Positions 10,462 to 25,765 of a DNA stretch of 64,000 bases are shown piece after piece. Source of the stretch: Sparassis latifolia (lineage: Eukaryota > Basidiomycota > Agaricomycetes > Polyporales > Sparassidaceae); the NCBI GenBank assembly GCA_018466975.1, contig CM031556.1, positions 1,240,001-1,304,000 of the forward strand, in the 5' to 3' direction. Below the pieces are notes generated by a model that was not told the origin of the DNA, did no database searches, and saw only the letters and a program-made list of their open reading frames with translations. Position 1 is the first letter of the stretch, and every line of letters starts with the position of its first letter. Made by a program: the position numbers and the translations under genes.

Positions 10462-13400
10462 CTACATTCTTTTACAACGACTCTTTTGTGAAGAAAACCA
10501 TGGGACCGGCGGAAGGATATGATCGAGATCAGACACGTTGGCAGATGGTGTTGAAAGCCATGTTTGCGATCTCCGAGAAACTGGGATACAACGAATCCTA
10601 TCGGAGAACATGCGCTTGGAGTTAGACACCAGTAGGACGGCCGAGCGTTCTGAACTGACCTGGAAATCATTATTATACATACATCTTACACGGATGGTAT
10701 TGTTACCTTATCGTGAAGTGGGGCAGGATGATTCTAACAGTTGACACAAAAAATACCCAGGAAACTCACGAGGATAAGGCGAGGTACGGAGTCTATTCTA
10801 CACGCGATCAAGCATGATCCTGTTCGACTCTGTTTATCTGAATTGCGGACCATGGTCTGATTTCATGCAGTGGTCAGTCATCACATGAGACTCGGATAAT
10901 GCTCAGATAATCACTCACCTCTGTTCTGCAGATGCCAGATGGCAGAGTATCAGTAATCTAGATAAATGTTTAAATTACACGCAGCGGCAATCGGGCGCAT
11001 TGATATACTTACGTGGAATAACAAAGCCTCCGCAAACGGCAAAGTTCTGTCTCGCAGGACACTCGTATACGTGCTGTCATCAGAGCTACTCGCATTCGCG
11101 AGTTGTTGCAACTCTGCGCAAAGGTTCATGGTCCACGGAGAAGACAGGATATACTGCACTGCTAACAAATTATCATGGGAGTACCACTGAACAATAAGGA
11201 CCACGCACATGTTGCGCTAATTGCGGAATAAATCAAGGAGGACAAAGCTTGGCAAACCATCGGACACACAAGTAATGCCAGAGGCTCCTCGTCGCCTAAA
11301 AATTGGTGAGATAAGACGAGCAAGAGAACGTCGCGCAGATAGTCCCAAGCTTCGGAGCAAGCCAACACGTCTTGATTCCGTGAGGGGGCTGTAGTCACCA
11401 CATATGCAGCAAACGAGGCTGTGCAGGTCCGTGAACTTCTGGAGGCTCGAGGTAGCGATGCACTTACATGCCATGAGCAAGTTTGTAGGAGGGCTTTCTA
11501 TGGCCATTTGCCAGACGGCATCAGTGTCCCAGAGTCTATCAACGCCATCCTGGGACAAAAGAGGTTCCACAACCGTCAAGATAGTGAGGAGACTGTCTCG
11601 TAGCATCACCGAGCAGTCGGCACCGGGAAATTGAGAAACCAGCCAATTAACTAGTGCGTTTATGAATGGTAATGTGATCTCTCGACGGAAGGCTGTCTTG
11701 ACGTTGCCGTGCCACAGGATCGTGATGAAGTGTAGCAACTGTCTGAAAGAAGCTGTCTCGTTGCTTCTGAGACTTGACCGCTTATCTTCATCAAGAGCCA
11801 GACTACAGCCATGATTTATGAAGCGAAGGTTGTCGTAAAAGCTTGCTCACCACTCCAAACCTGAGATCTCTGACGAGAAGACTGTTAGTCCTATGGGTAA
11901 TAGTCGTTACACGTACACTCACTCTCCTCCATCCTGAGAGTCAAACTGAGCTTGGTGTCATCCAAGATACTGCTCATCACTGAAGACAGATTATCTCGGG
12001 ATGCAAACGTTAAGCACTCGATTATCCAGTCTTTGACTGCAATCCCAATCAAGACACTGGTATGGAGGAATCTCAACAAACATACCCGCGAGATCCTCTT
12101 CGCCGTCACGCAGCAGCACAAATAGTCTGCACATCGCGGCATACAGTGACGATACGTCCAAGTCTCCAAGCTGAGATGAACGCAACAGCTGCGCAGCTGC
12201 CCAACAACTCTTTCTCAGAGCATCAAGCGAAGACAACGTGAGGTGGCCGGGTGGAACCGTCAACAGCACTGAGACAGTGTGATGGAGTATCCGCTACGAT
12301 AAATGTGATAAGTACTCATGGCATATCGACGAGGGAACCAATGTACGTTCACGAAAACGATTGCAGCCCTTGGATATGTAGCGATCACAGAAGCCACCTC
12401 TTCGTGCCAAGGTTCAACATATTCTGCACATTTGTCCGTGTCTTTATCGGAATTATCCAGATGATGGAGCCAATTGATAGTCTCAACGAAGACCATCAAC
12501 ATGGAGATAGTGGCTGAGTCAAAAGAGAGGCGCACCACGTAGTCAATGACCTCTGAGTTGAATATACGAGGATCATCGCACAGAAACCAACACCATGGGA
12601 CAACGTGTCCCCACTTGAGCAAGATAGTCTGTGCAACATTAAGAGCAGCACATGGAGAGACAAGATCATGAGCTGAAGCACAGAAATTGTCGGGATACAT
12701 GATAGTAGTCATATAGTGCAATAGAGCGGCTTGAGTATGAGGCCGGAAAGGGGTGCGATCTTCATCAAGTTGTACTGAATCCATGGCCTACATAATGAGT
12801 GCATAGCTTCAAACTCTGCAGCATGCAGGTCGCTTACTGCAAACAGAGACAACATCATGGCATATCGCACTTTCTCGGTCTCTGCATGTTCTGCCGATTG
12901 TAGATCTGCATATGACTGCCCAGATGCACGGTCTGACATTGATGAACGATTCATGTAGAGTTAAAGAACGCCTAAAACATCGTTTCTGCGAGTCCGACAT
13001 CAGCTGTGATGGTTAATTATCATCCCGACTGACTCTGCCGTGCTCACTCTTGGTCACTCGTGGTACCAGCATCTTCCAGCTGGGGCCCCACCACATAAAC
13101 TGCGAATGTTAGCTGTAAGGCAAGCCGTTTAGCAGCAGGTGAGGCATGCTCCGCATTGATCACGTTCGGTACATCAGTCCATCCGTCTGGGGCACGTTAT
13201 GTTCTATCTTCCTCTAAGGAACGACAGTGCGTCTCACCTGGGAGTTGCACAGCGGCATAGAGCGAATCGGTTTCCCTCTGCTGCTTTAGCGTCGAGAATG
13301 ACCACTCCAGTGTCTTGACATCAGTGCAATGTCTACCGATCAGCGAAATGACAGCGTCGCCCAACTTCGACAAGACAACATCTACCCAGCAGACGACAGT

Positions 13401-13922
13401 GGAGGGTGCACTCGTGTGACTGGTGTCACGAGCAGCAATTCCATGAAACAGTTTCCGGTAATCGAATAGTAGGGACATGAAGGAAAATTGGACTATAGAC
13501 AGCCATGTCAGAGTCAGTTCTCCGGTGACTACAAAACTCACGAAGTTGGCCCATCGCAATATAAACATCCTGTTCGCCATCATCACTGAAAATAGAAGAC
13601 TCTATGATGCCTTCTAAGAAACATAGCATAGTGCTGGAAACGCGTTGAATGACTATGTGCAATGTAGCGTCCTATTTTGACAGACTATTCAGTACAGTTC
13701 CGGAAAATCTCGAAAAGAGCTCACATGCTCTGCAGCAGCGAGGTCAATCGCACGCAAGTCGTCGACAGTGAGCTGAAGCTCTCGAGGAGAAAATCGCGCT
13801 TCTTCAGCAGTTCCCCGGCTTGAGCCTACACGTTGAGTTGAAGACACATGTGCAAAATCAGCTGCCTGCCACTCAAACACAGAGGGTTGAGACTCTGATT
13901 CAGTATCACTATCGCTGACCAT
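10462..13922 (-). CDS. Large multi-exon protein of unknown function
   Basis: I do not recognise a family. Four 5' exons join in frame: 13922-13725, 13671-13542, 13492-13238 and 13186-13048, with 45-53 nt introns. The product starts with an acidic Ser-rich stretch (MVSDSDTESES). Further coding blocks are clear at about 12954-12830, 12784-12260, 12269-11990 and 11738-10990. Among these, a GTAAGT intron near 11425-11475 joins a block ending NLLMA to one reading AAYVVTTAPSRNQD, and a GTGCGT intron near 11165-11215 leads to VQYILSSPW. The last exon probably ends at the stop at 10462. The sequence is Leu-rich and helical with no membrane segments, compatible with a HEAT/ARM-like repeat fold (inference). 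The exon borders between 13048 and 12784 and between 10990 and 10740 are unresolved. Confidence 0.6.
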
Positions 13923-14139
13923 AACTGACAGAGCTGGGGATGGTGAAGAGCGACGAGCTCGACGTCGTGCAGGGCAATATTAATGATCGCGAGCGCTCAG
14001 CTGTCACTGAAAGCAGAAGTGTGCGCACTCGAAGGAGTTCGCCGACAGGCTGACAGCGCCTCAAACATATGTGCTACATTTGCAATCAATCGGGAGGACA
14101 TACACGAACCAACGGACTAACCTACGAGCATGGTATGAG

Positions 14140-15060
14140 CTACAAACCACGTATATCTTTCAGCACATTCGTGATATCTGTTTTGCACTCCAAGTGCTCG
14201 GCATTCTGAGAAAACACAGCCTCGAAGGCATTATTGGACTCAGCTGCCTGTAAGACCGGATGGAGGTCAGCAGAACGTCCAAAGCGCGAAGCTACAAACA
14301 CCCACTTCACCATCGCAATATTCATAATCATCCCACTTCTCATCCTCCTCCGCGTGCATAATCGTGAGCATTTCTCTCCGAACAGCTGTCAGGCCGCCCT
14401 GGAAATGCATGCCCTTGTCCTCGCTGGTCTTGCGTACTGACACCTGGACTTCCTTCGCGTCCACGGCGGGTTTCTTCTCCTTCTTCGGTGCAGGAGCCGG
14501 CGCAGGTTCGTCAGGGTCCGGGAGTGGACCGTCGTCAGAATCATCATCGGACTCCTCTCCTCCTCGACCGCGCTTGTTTTTCCGCGTTAGAATATCCATG
14601 TAAGTCAGCGTCGGTCGAAGCTGGTGGGTCTCGCTGATTGGATGCAAGTGCAACTGGCCTGCGCAAGCCAGCGTCCGGAAACACGCATAACACATCAACG
14701 CACCAATCCGCACGATACCCAGGATATATGCGCCCACCTGCGGCACCTGCTCGCTACGCATGCGCACCTCGCTCAAGCGCGGCTCTTCCTCCTCCCTCTG
14801 CTTCACCTTTGCGAGCTCCTGGTTCTTCTCCTTGTCATCTTCCACGCGCCCTTCCAAGCTCTTTTGAGCGTTCGGCATTCCAGACCTCTGAACGCGTATC
14901 TACAGGCACATGCACTTCCAGTCGGCAGACGCCAGGCTTAAGCCGCGCACGGATATGTTTCCCGCTTGCCGCCGCTGACGGCGGGACCTGGAGCGGTCGC
15001 GTGAGCGGCAGGAATTGGTGTATGTGGACTTGATGTGGACAGTGGAGTAGGACCACTGTA
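14140..15060 (-). pseudogene. RNA polymerase III subunit RPC5/RPC37-like gene, frameshifted
   Basis: Conserved blocks appear in the order expected for this TFIIF-beta-related subunit. They are VHIHQFLPLTRPLQVPPS and RARLKPGVCRLEVHVPVDTR (about 15035-14890), VEDDKEKNQELAKVKQREEE, then QLHLHPISETHQLRPTLTYM (after an intron at 14659-14703). An acidic linker follows, then QVSVRK, GGLTAVRREMLTIMHAEEDE, and after an intron at 14248-14305 the C-terminus FEAVFSQNAEHLECKTDITN..LKDIRGL with its stop at 14140-14142. Between GRAR and VEDD (about 14841-14850) the frame jumps; loss of one GT dinucleotide explains it. The frame also looks broken upstream of VHIHQF, and no good start codon is visible. The intact protein would sit in RNA Pol III and help start and stop tRNA-gene transcription. 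It is either a decayed copy or carries sequence errors. Confidence 0.7.
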
Positions 15061-15259
15061 GTCTCCCAAAGGCAGTTGTAGCCACTCTGCTTCAACCTTC
15101 GTGCCTCGGATATCCGTGTCTGACGTCTGCTATCTATAGGGTGGGTCTTACTGGATACCTTCCCTTAGCCGTTTAGAGACGTTCTAAAGCTAGATTTCGT
15201 CTCTAAATCACTTCGGCACGTCGGCCAATTGATCTCCGACGAGCATGTGAACAAAGTGA
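15061..15259. other. Spacer, nothing recognised
   Basis: This is about 200 bp between the RPC5-like gene and the foldback element. No open frame or motif of note. Confidence 0.4.
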
Positions 15260-16230
15260 GACATTTCTAAACCTTATGTCTGGAAGGGGGGGTCGACCCC
15301 CCCTTCCAGGCTCCTAGAACCATCCGTCGCTACAGCGTTCTCGTTCCTACATACTATGTTTTCAGAGATCACATGATATATGTTTTAAGAGACATACCAT
15401 TTTGAGAAGGACCTTCCATTTTGAGAACCCGAACAAGAGGAGGAGAACGCTGTAGGACGGCTGGCCAATAATGTCTTCCGAGGTTCCTCCGTGCCCAGCG
15501 CTTCGCCTTGCTTCACCTTAGTGAAAAGACCGTTTAGGCAGTAGCTGGCTGTTCGCTTGTAATACTTTCATCAAGCGGTTTGTGGGGTCTCTCGCCCTTA
15601 TGGCGGCAGCACCAAGTCCTCTCACTGCAGTGCACACAACTTTTATATAGCCTACCGTACCACTGCATGTAACACATAATACATTTTCATCCCACATGAT
15701 CTTGACAGCAGCTCAACTCAAAGATGTCTTGCAAGTCCTGGAGGATTACAGCACAAGTACCACTGGCTTGGTAACATCACTGCTCGAGAATGGCGAGAAT
15801 GAATGCATTTGATAAACCATTTAGTTGACGATGAGAAGGGCACAATGGAAACTGAACACCGGGTTGTTACTGTAATAAGTACAGGCACCACGCAAATTGT
15901 GCAGGAGTTAGGACGAGAGACCCCACAAACCGCTTGATGAAAGTATTACAAGCAAACAGCCGGCTACTGCCTAAATGGTCTTTTCACTAAGGCGAAGCAA
16001 GGCAGAGCGCTGGGCACGGAGGAACCTCAGAAGACATTATTGGCCAGCCATCCTATAGCATTCTCCTCCTCTTGTTCGGGTTCTCAAAATGGAAGGTCCT
16101 TCTCAAAGTGGTGATCCTCTTAAAACATATATCATGTGATCTCTAAAACATGAATCTGGGATGTAGGAGCGAGAACGCTATAGCGACGGATGGTTCTAGG
16201 AGCCTGCCCCCCTTCCAGATTCTAAATGTC
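15260..16230. mobile_element. Foldback element: about 320-bp inverted arms around a 320-bp loop
   Basis: The left arm (15260-15594) is the near-perfect reverse complement of the right arm (15914-16230). Both contain, for example, GAAGGTCCTTCTCAAA, a stretch near GGCCAGCC, and GACCCCACAAACCGCTTGAT at the inner edge. The left arm carries a small extra palindrome, GGGGGTCGACCCCC (15287-15300). The loop (15595-15913) holds a short open frame. The layout fits a non-autonomous foldback/MITE transposon. No transposase is present. Target duplications were not resolved. Confidence 0.75.
15696..15812 (+). pseudogene. Short coding-like frame in the foldback loop
   Basis: A 38-residue frame begins MILTAAQLKDVLQVLEDYS and is followed, after a one-base shift, by a second coding-like stretch (LVDDEKGTMETEHRVVTV, to about 15925). 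The composition is that of a real amphipathic protein, not random sequence, so it may be a captured gene fragment. The family was not identified. Confidence 0.35.
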
Positions 16231-16299
16231 TTCCTAAACTCTATTTTCGATCTCCGCACCCTCGCAACCCCCATCGTTGCCTATCTCACCTGTCCCTGG

Positions 16300-16440
16300 C
16301 ATACTGTAGTCTCGGAACCAGCCGTTCTGTCAGTGCGGGCCCAATCGGAGAGCGAAAAACACCTGCACAGCCTGCAGACAGAACATCTGGTGAAATTTGT
16401 ATAGGCGGGGGGGGGGGAATTGTCACATTCACGTGACCTT
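16300..16440 (+). repeat. Left inverted repeat of a nested composite element
   Basis: This is the inverted match to 25605-25765. Shared blocks in order are TAGTCTCGGAACCAG, a diverged 60-bp middle, TCTGGTGAAATT, TATAGGC followed by a G run, and ATTGTCACA..CGTGACC. The two copies bracket the DUF6589-like fragment, the helicase fragment and retrotransposon copy 1. Confidence 0.65.
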
Positions 16441-16560
16441 GACGTGTCTTTCTGCACGTCAGGCATGTCGCGCGTCGCATCTAGAGATGTAGGTAGCAGG
16501 TACAATGTCGTAGTACACAATATACCCGGACCTTCTGCATGATACCCGGACTTGCTACAC

Positions 16561-17013
16561 CAGAGTCCTATGAGTTCTGAAAACCTCTATACCTTATTAT
16601 CAGAGCTTAATGCTGGAGATCCCGTGCAGGATGATGAAGAACTTGACGACTCGGACTGGGATAAGCATAGTGCGGACTCATCTGATGACGAAGACGAAGA
16701 CACTGACGATACACCTGGGTGCCAATGAGAGCCGAGTGATCCACCGCACAAGATTTGCACACACAACTTCAGAAACTATCTAGCACAACAAGGTGACATC
16801 GCTTCTTGGGTCAAAGAAGTACTTGGCTATATGCTAGAGAAAAAGCTGGACCTGCCTCTGCTTCTCTGGGCCTTGAGCTGGAATGTACCTGAACTGATTG
16901 CAGATCCTCTGGCGAAATTCGAACGCACTGCACTCATGATCAGCGATGAACTGGGAGACTTGCTTGGAAAATAGTTCAAGCCTCCTCGTGGACACGGACA
17001 CGGCATCAAGATG
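16561..17013 (+). pseudogene. DUF6589-like protein fragment (decayed)
   Basis: The frame starts MSSENLYTLLSELNAGDPVQ with an acidic stretch, hits a stop near 16727, and continues as HNFRNYLAQQGDIASWVKEV, LDLPLLLWALSWNVPELI, FERTALMISDELGDLL and, after another stop, FKPPRGHGHGIK. The pattern of helices, an ARTALM-like block, then KPPxxHGxGI resembles the N-terminal part of DUF6589 proteins common in mushroom genomes; this is recognition from memory of the family pattern. At least two nonsense codons show it is dead. Confidence 0.5.
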
Positions 17014-17072
17014 AAAGGCTGTCGATACTCGGCACATTAAAAGTGACATATTGATGGAGAAATATAACATAC

Positions 17073-17412
17073 CTGGTCATGCTCCAATGCATTGAGTGGA
17101 GAGATAACAAGAACAATTTTCTCGTGAGTGTCATCGTCGAACAGAGGCATTGCGAACGGCATCATTTTCCCCATGCCTGTACCCACTATTACAGAGCAAT
17201 CCAGCCCCAGAATGAGGGCCTCTCCAACGTCGATTTGCCAGCTGTAAGGGAATTTGTTATTGGCCTCTCTGAATCGTTCAATGAGGCGATGACGGCATGT
17301 GCGTGAGTCATATCCGTGCAATTTGGATGCCTCTTCTCATGCCGTCTGCAGGATTCTCACTGAATTTGCTCTCCGGTTCTTATGCGAGTCATGGGGAGTC
17401 TGCGCTGCCATC
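17073..17412 (-). pseudogene. RecQ-like helicase gene, 5' exon, second half (split by a retrotransposon)
   Basis: The frame reads RFREANNKFPYSWQIDVGEA, then LILGLDCSVIVGTGMGKMMP, then LVISPLNALEHDQ, ending at a GTATGT donor at 17072. This is the Q-motif, Walker A and motif Ia region of a RecQ/DEAD helicase. Walker A is degenerate (GTGMGKM for GTGAGKT), a stop interrupts the frame near 17340, and the rest of the helicase is absent. The first half of the exon lies at 25394-25511, beyond retrotransposon copy 1, and the frame is continuous across the CCATC duplication. Confidence 0.7.
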
Positions 17413-18053
17413 TGTTACGCAGCAGCGAAACACGAGCGTCTAGTCGAGTCGTCACGAGACAAGGTCTTAGTTTAAGACACAAGTCCGTTCAAGTGACACT
17501 TCTGGCGATGTCCTCGCACTGAAGGTCGATCAGAGTTCGTTCTTATGACTCGTAGTAGCTGTCTGCTACTGACGGTCGATCTCAGTCAAAGGCAAGTGAA
17601 AAGCTGGTTTAATGGTAACCAGGTCGAGATGGGGATCCAGCTCGACAAGGTCGTTTACTTATACAAAAGGTATCCGCAGTACTACGCAGTAATGCGAGAT
17701 CGTTCATTGGCTAGATAAGGTGAAACGATATCTGGGCAAGGTAACAGCGAGGAAGTAATATGTATGAGAAAGCTGAGTAAGGTCGTGAGAGAAAATCAGT
17801 ACTAATGGGGATAACGAGTCGTGTATCAGAACGAGGTAAAGATGAGGCGTACATGCACATCTTGCATGCGCGATAAGAAGAAGGTCCGGAGTTGGATCCG
17901 GTGTAACCCTAGACTAGGGGTTCTGGACATCTGGGTAAAGAATCGGAGGTTGCGCTCCAATGAGTCACGTGTTGGATCACGTGGTCTGGTAACGTAAAGG
18001 GAACAAGGAAAAGAAAAAGAAAAGACGCGCCACAAGTGGGGAGCGTTGTAACA
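17413..18053 (-). repeat. 3' LTR of copy 1
   Basis: 641 bp, TG..CA ends, essentially identical to 24753-25393. The purine-rich stretch ACGGGAGCTGA lies just inside on the minus strand, as expected for a polypurine tract. Confidence 0.93.
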
Positions 18054-18099
18054 TCAGCTCCCGTCTAACGTTTCTTGTCCCACAAGAAATATTGTGATC

Positions 18100-18840
18100 T
18101 TCATCGTCGTCAGGGGCAGTCGCGGACATAATGATCTCCTCCACATCTGTAGCATGTCCGCCGGCTGGTTCGTGATCCTTGTTCGGGGATACGTCCATTC
18201 CTGTAGAGATGACTGCGACGCGAAGAAGTGGATGCAGTCGAGAAAGATGGTTGGGATAACGGAGATCGTCCACTGGGTGCGTGCGAGCGAGGAGGCGGTC
18301 GAGCGGAATTGGTTCTGGCGACGAGCGAGGAGTGGATGCGGGTATTCCATTAGTGGTGTATCCGAGGATGTGTCCAATGTCTTCGTCCCCATGCTCCCTC
18401 CAAATCTCCTGTGCTGTACGAGTGACCGTACTGCGCATCAACGACCAGACTTGGTCGACTCTGGTCCGGGCTCTACTCGTCCTTTCTTCTGCTGCGATGA
18501 GCTCTTGTCTGGCCGTCTGCATCCACTCGACCATTTCTAATGCTCGTTGCATGGAAACCACCGCTTGTCGATCTTGCGGGCGATTTCGTAAGGCGACGAG
18601 GATATCTGTGAAGTCGACAGGAACACGGATAGCTGAGATTAGACGTGTGGCAAATTCTTGTTCGTCCGATGCGTGACTGAGTTCGATAGAAGGTGAGGGC
18701 GATGAGGTGCGGATAAAGGGTGTCTGTGCTCGAGAGGGTACTCCATTGACAAGCGTGGGCGATGCGGGTATGCTCATAATTGTGGAGGCGACTTCAGCGA
18801 GTATATTGTGAACAAGGTCGTCTATAGCGGAAGTGGGCAT
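18100..18840 (-). pseudogene. Accessory ORF C of copy 1: helical protein with C-terminal CCHC knuckle, one frameshift
   Basis: The frame starts 26 nt after ORF B, next to a TATAAAAGG sequence. It encodes an N-terminal Ser/Pro region, a charged helical middle (RQELIAAEERTSRARTRVDQ, WREHGDEDIGHILGYTTNG) and a Pro/Ser-rich linker. A one-base deletion near 18308 shifts the frame; in the other frame the linker runs into a perfect zinc knuckle, CYRCGGDHYVRDC (C-x2-C-x4-H-x4-C, about 18155-18117). Copy 2 has the same gene with a different single-base deletion, so the ancestral frame of about 245 codons included the knuckle. It looks like a second nucleic-acid-binding, Gag-like protein. Confidence 0.6.
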
Positions 18841-18866
18841 TGATGATATGTCGTTTTCTCCCCCTT

Positions 18867-19016
18867 TTATACCTTTCGGTCGTTAAGGGGGTCGCGGTTA
18901 TCTGTGATGTGAAATAGAATGTCGTGGATCCGGGTAATAATCAAATAGATGAAAATCCATTGGACGATAAAGAGTATTCCCACAGAGATAAGAGCTGCCT
19001 GATCAGTTCCAGGCAT
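18867..19016 (-). CDS. Accessory ORF B of copy 1: 49-aa single-span membrane protein
   Basis: The ATG lies inside the end of ORF A (14-nt overlap, different frame). The product MPGTDQAALISVGILFIVQW.. has one long hydrophobic helix (about residues 7-27) and a charged tail (ITDNRDPLNDRKV). Copy 2 (53700-53849) is intact and differs at only two residues (R to Q, H to Y), both explained by C-to-T changes. The stop codon TAA sits inside the sequence TATAAAAGG. No homologue is known to me. Confidence 0.6.
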   Translation of the reverse strand: MPGTDQAALISVGILFIVQWIFIYLIITRIHDILFHITDNRDPLNDRKV

Positions 19017-19179
19017 CGTTCTGATCACCCCAGCCGTTAGCGTGTGGGCTGTCTCGCGTGAAGAGTGTGTGTTCGACAAGTCGTCTGATAAGGATTCGGT
19101 GGATGATCCAAAGAAAGGCGAGGGTTGTGCAGTGGAGGACGATTAGGAAGATGATGAGGAAAACCGTCGTGGTAGTCAT
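19003..19179 (-). CDS. Accessory ORF A of copy 1: 58-aa single-span membrane protein
   Basis: The frame starts 17 nt after the pol stop codon. It encodes TTTTVFLIIFLIVLHCTTL.. as one hydrophobic helix (about residues 5-27), followed by a basic segment (HRILIRRL) and a polar tail ending GWGDQNDAWN. The basic flank predicts the C-terminus in the cytosol. The frame overlaps the next ORF by 14 nt. Copy 2 carries the same frame at 53836-54012 with one nonsense change. I know no family for it. The function is unknown; an envelope-like or viroporin-like role is speculation. Confidence 0.55.
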   Translation of the reverse strand: MTTTTVFLIIFLIVLHCTTLAFLWIIHRILIRRLVEHTLFTRDSPHANGWGDQNDAWN

Positions 19180-19196
19180 TCCGGGTTTCTTCTCCT

Positions 19197-24411
<5,215 letters not shown>

Positions 24412-24740
24412 CTATGTCTACACGTAGACTGCACACCGTCCTTAACTAAGTGGGTTCGTTCGTCGTCGGCTAACAAGCCCGTAGAGTGTCTTCTGTCTTC
24501 AAACTGATACACCTATTTGCTGATTGCTCGAGTGATTACCTCAGCCTCCTCGGCCTATTGGTCTCTCGGACAGACCCCTCTCCGAAGATGAGTGATCAGT
24601 CTATCCCTTCAGCTACCTCGATTACAGGGTAATCTCAAACGGTGCTTTAGCAATCGAATCGGGTGTATCGTTCAGTCTTCAAGGTTCGGTCCGGTCGGTA
24701 GTTCGTTGTTAGACTCTAGGAAGTCACAGAGAGTAATAAG

Positions 24741-24750
24741 ATCTCGACCT
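24741..24750 (-). promoter_or_regulatory. Predicted self-priming primer-binding site, copy 1
   Basis: Two bases inside the 5' LTR, the minus strand reads AGGTCGAGAT. The LTR contains the exact complement ATCTCGACCT at 24970-24961, downstream of a TATA box, and two further G-U pairs extend the helix. No tRNA 3' end I know matches this site. In the Tf1/sushi group the mRNA 5' end primes reverse transcription, and the arrangement here fits that. Confidence 0.6.
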
Positions 24751-24752
24751 AA

Positions 24753-25393
24753 TGTTACGCGGCAGCGAAACACGAGCGTCTAGTCGAGTCGTCACGAGAC
24801 AAGGTCTTAGTTTAAGACACAAGTCCGTTCAAGTGACACTTCTGGCGATGTCCTCGCACTGAAGGTCGATCAGAGTTCGTTCTTATGACTCGTAGTAGCT
24901 GTCTGCTACTGACGGTCGATCTCAGTCAAAGGCAAGTGAAAAGCTGGTTTAATGGTAACCAGGTCGAGATGGGGATCCAGCTCGACAAGGTCGTTTACTT
25001 ATACAAAAGGTATCCGCAGTACTACGCAGTAATGCGAGATCGTTCATTGGCTAGATAAGGTGAAACGATATCTGGGCAAGGTAACAGCGAGGAAGTAATA
25101 TGTATGAGAAAGCTGAGTAAGGTCGTGAGAGAAAATCAGTACTAATGGGGATAACGAGTCGTGTATCAGAACGAGGTAAAGATGAGGCGTACATGCACAT
25201 CTTGCATGCGCGATAAGAAGAAGGTCCGGAGTTGGATCCGGTGTAACCCTAGACTAGGGGTTCTGGACATCTGGGTAAAGAATCGGAGGTTGCGCTCCAA
25301 TGAGTCACGTGTTGGATCACGTGGTCTGGTAACGTAAAGGGAACAAGGAAAAGAAAAAGAAAAGACGCGCCACAAGTGGGGAGCGTTGTAACA
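24753..25393 (-). repeat. 5' LTR of copy 1
   Basis: 641 bp; it begins the element on the minus strand. It carries a TATAAGTA box (about 25004-24996) and, about 30 bp on, the sequence ATCTCGACCT (24970-24961), which is the complement of the primer-binding site. U3 would be 25393-24971 and R-U5 24970-24753 if transcription starts there. Confidence 0.93.
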
Positions 25394-25511
25394 CCATCAC
25401 CGGGATTTCTCTTGAGTTTGCGTCACTTGCGGAAGTGGTTGCAGATGCGTGGGTATGGGTTAGAGCTGCAGATGAGCGAGAAGTCGAGGTAGAACTCTCA
25501 GGGCAGGACAT
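25394..25511 (-). pseudogene. RecQ-like helicase gene, first half of the 5' exon with start codon
   Basis: The frame starts with ATG at 25511-25509 (MSCPESSTSTSRSSAAL), runs Ser/Thr-rich to REIPVMAAQTP, and is cut at 25394 by the LTR. Removing the retrotransposon and one copy of CCATC joins it in frame to 17412-17073. Confidence 0.6.
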
Positions 25512-25604
25512 AGAGGCAGAATATGTATGAGGGGAAGGTGTATCGTGATTGCTACACACTACACAGAAGATGCGTAGTAGGACGCATCGCCCTGATGCGC
25601 TGGT

Positions 25605-25765
25605 CACGAAGTGTGACAATCCCCCCCCTCCCCCCCCGGCCTATATGAATTTCACCAGACGTTCTAGGTGGTAGCTGTGCATCTCTTTTTCACTCTCTGC
25701 TGTCAGTTTCACGTGATGCCCTGCTACCACCGAACGTCTGGTTCCGAGACTAGGCATACTGATAT
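25605..25765 (-). repeat. Right inverted repeat of the composite element
   Basis: Reverse complement of 16300-16440; see that entry. It contains a C-run interrupted by one T (25619-25637) next to GGCCTATATGAATTTCACCAG, which matches the left copy inverted. Confidence 0.65.

Noticed and set aside
17826..18035. Open frame inside the LTR (also 25166-25375)
   Set aside because: It lies wholly within the LTR, has no domain, and is a by-product of the repeat.
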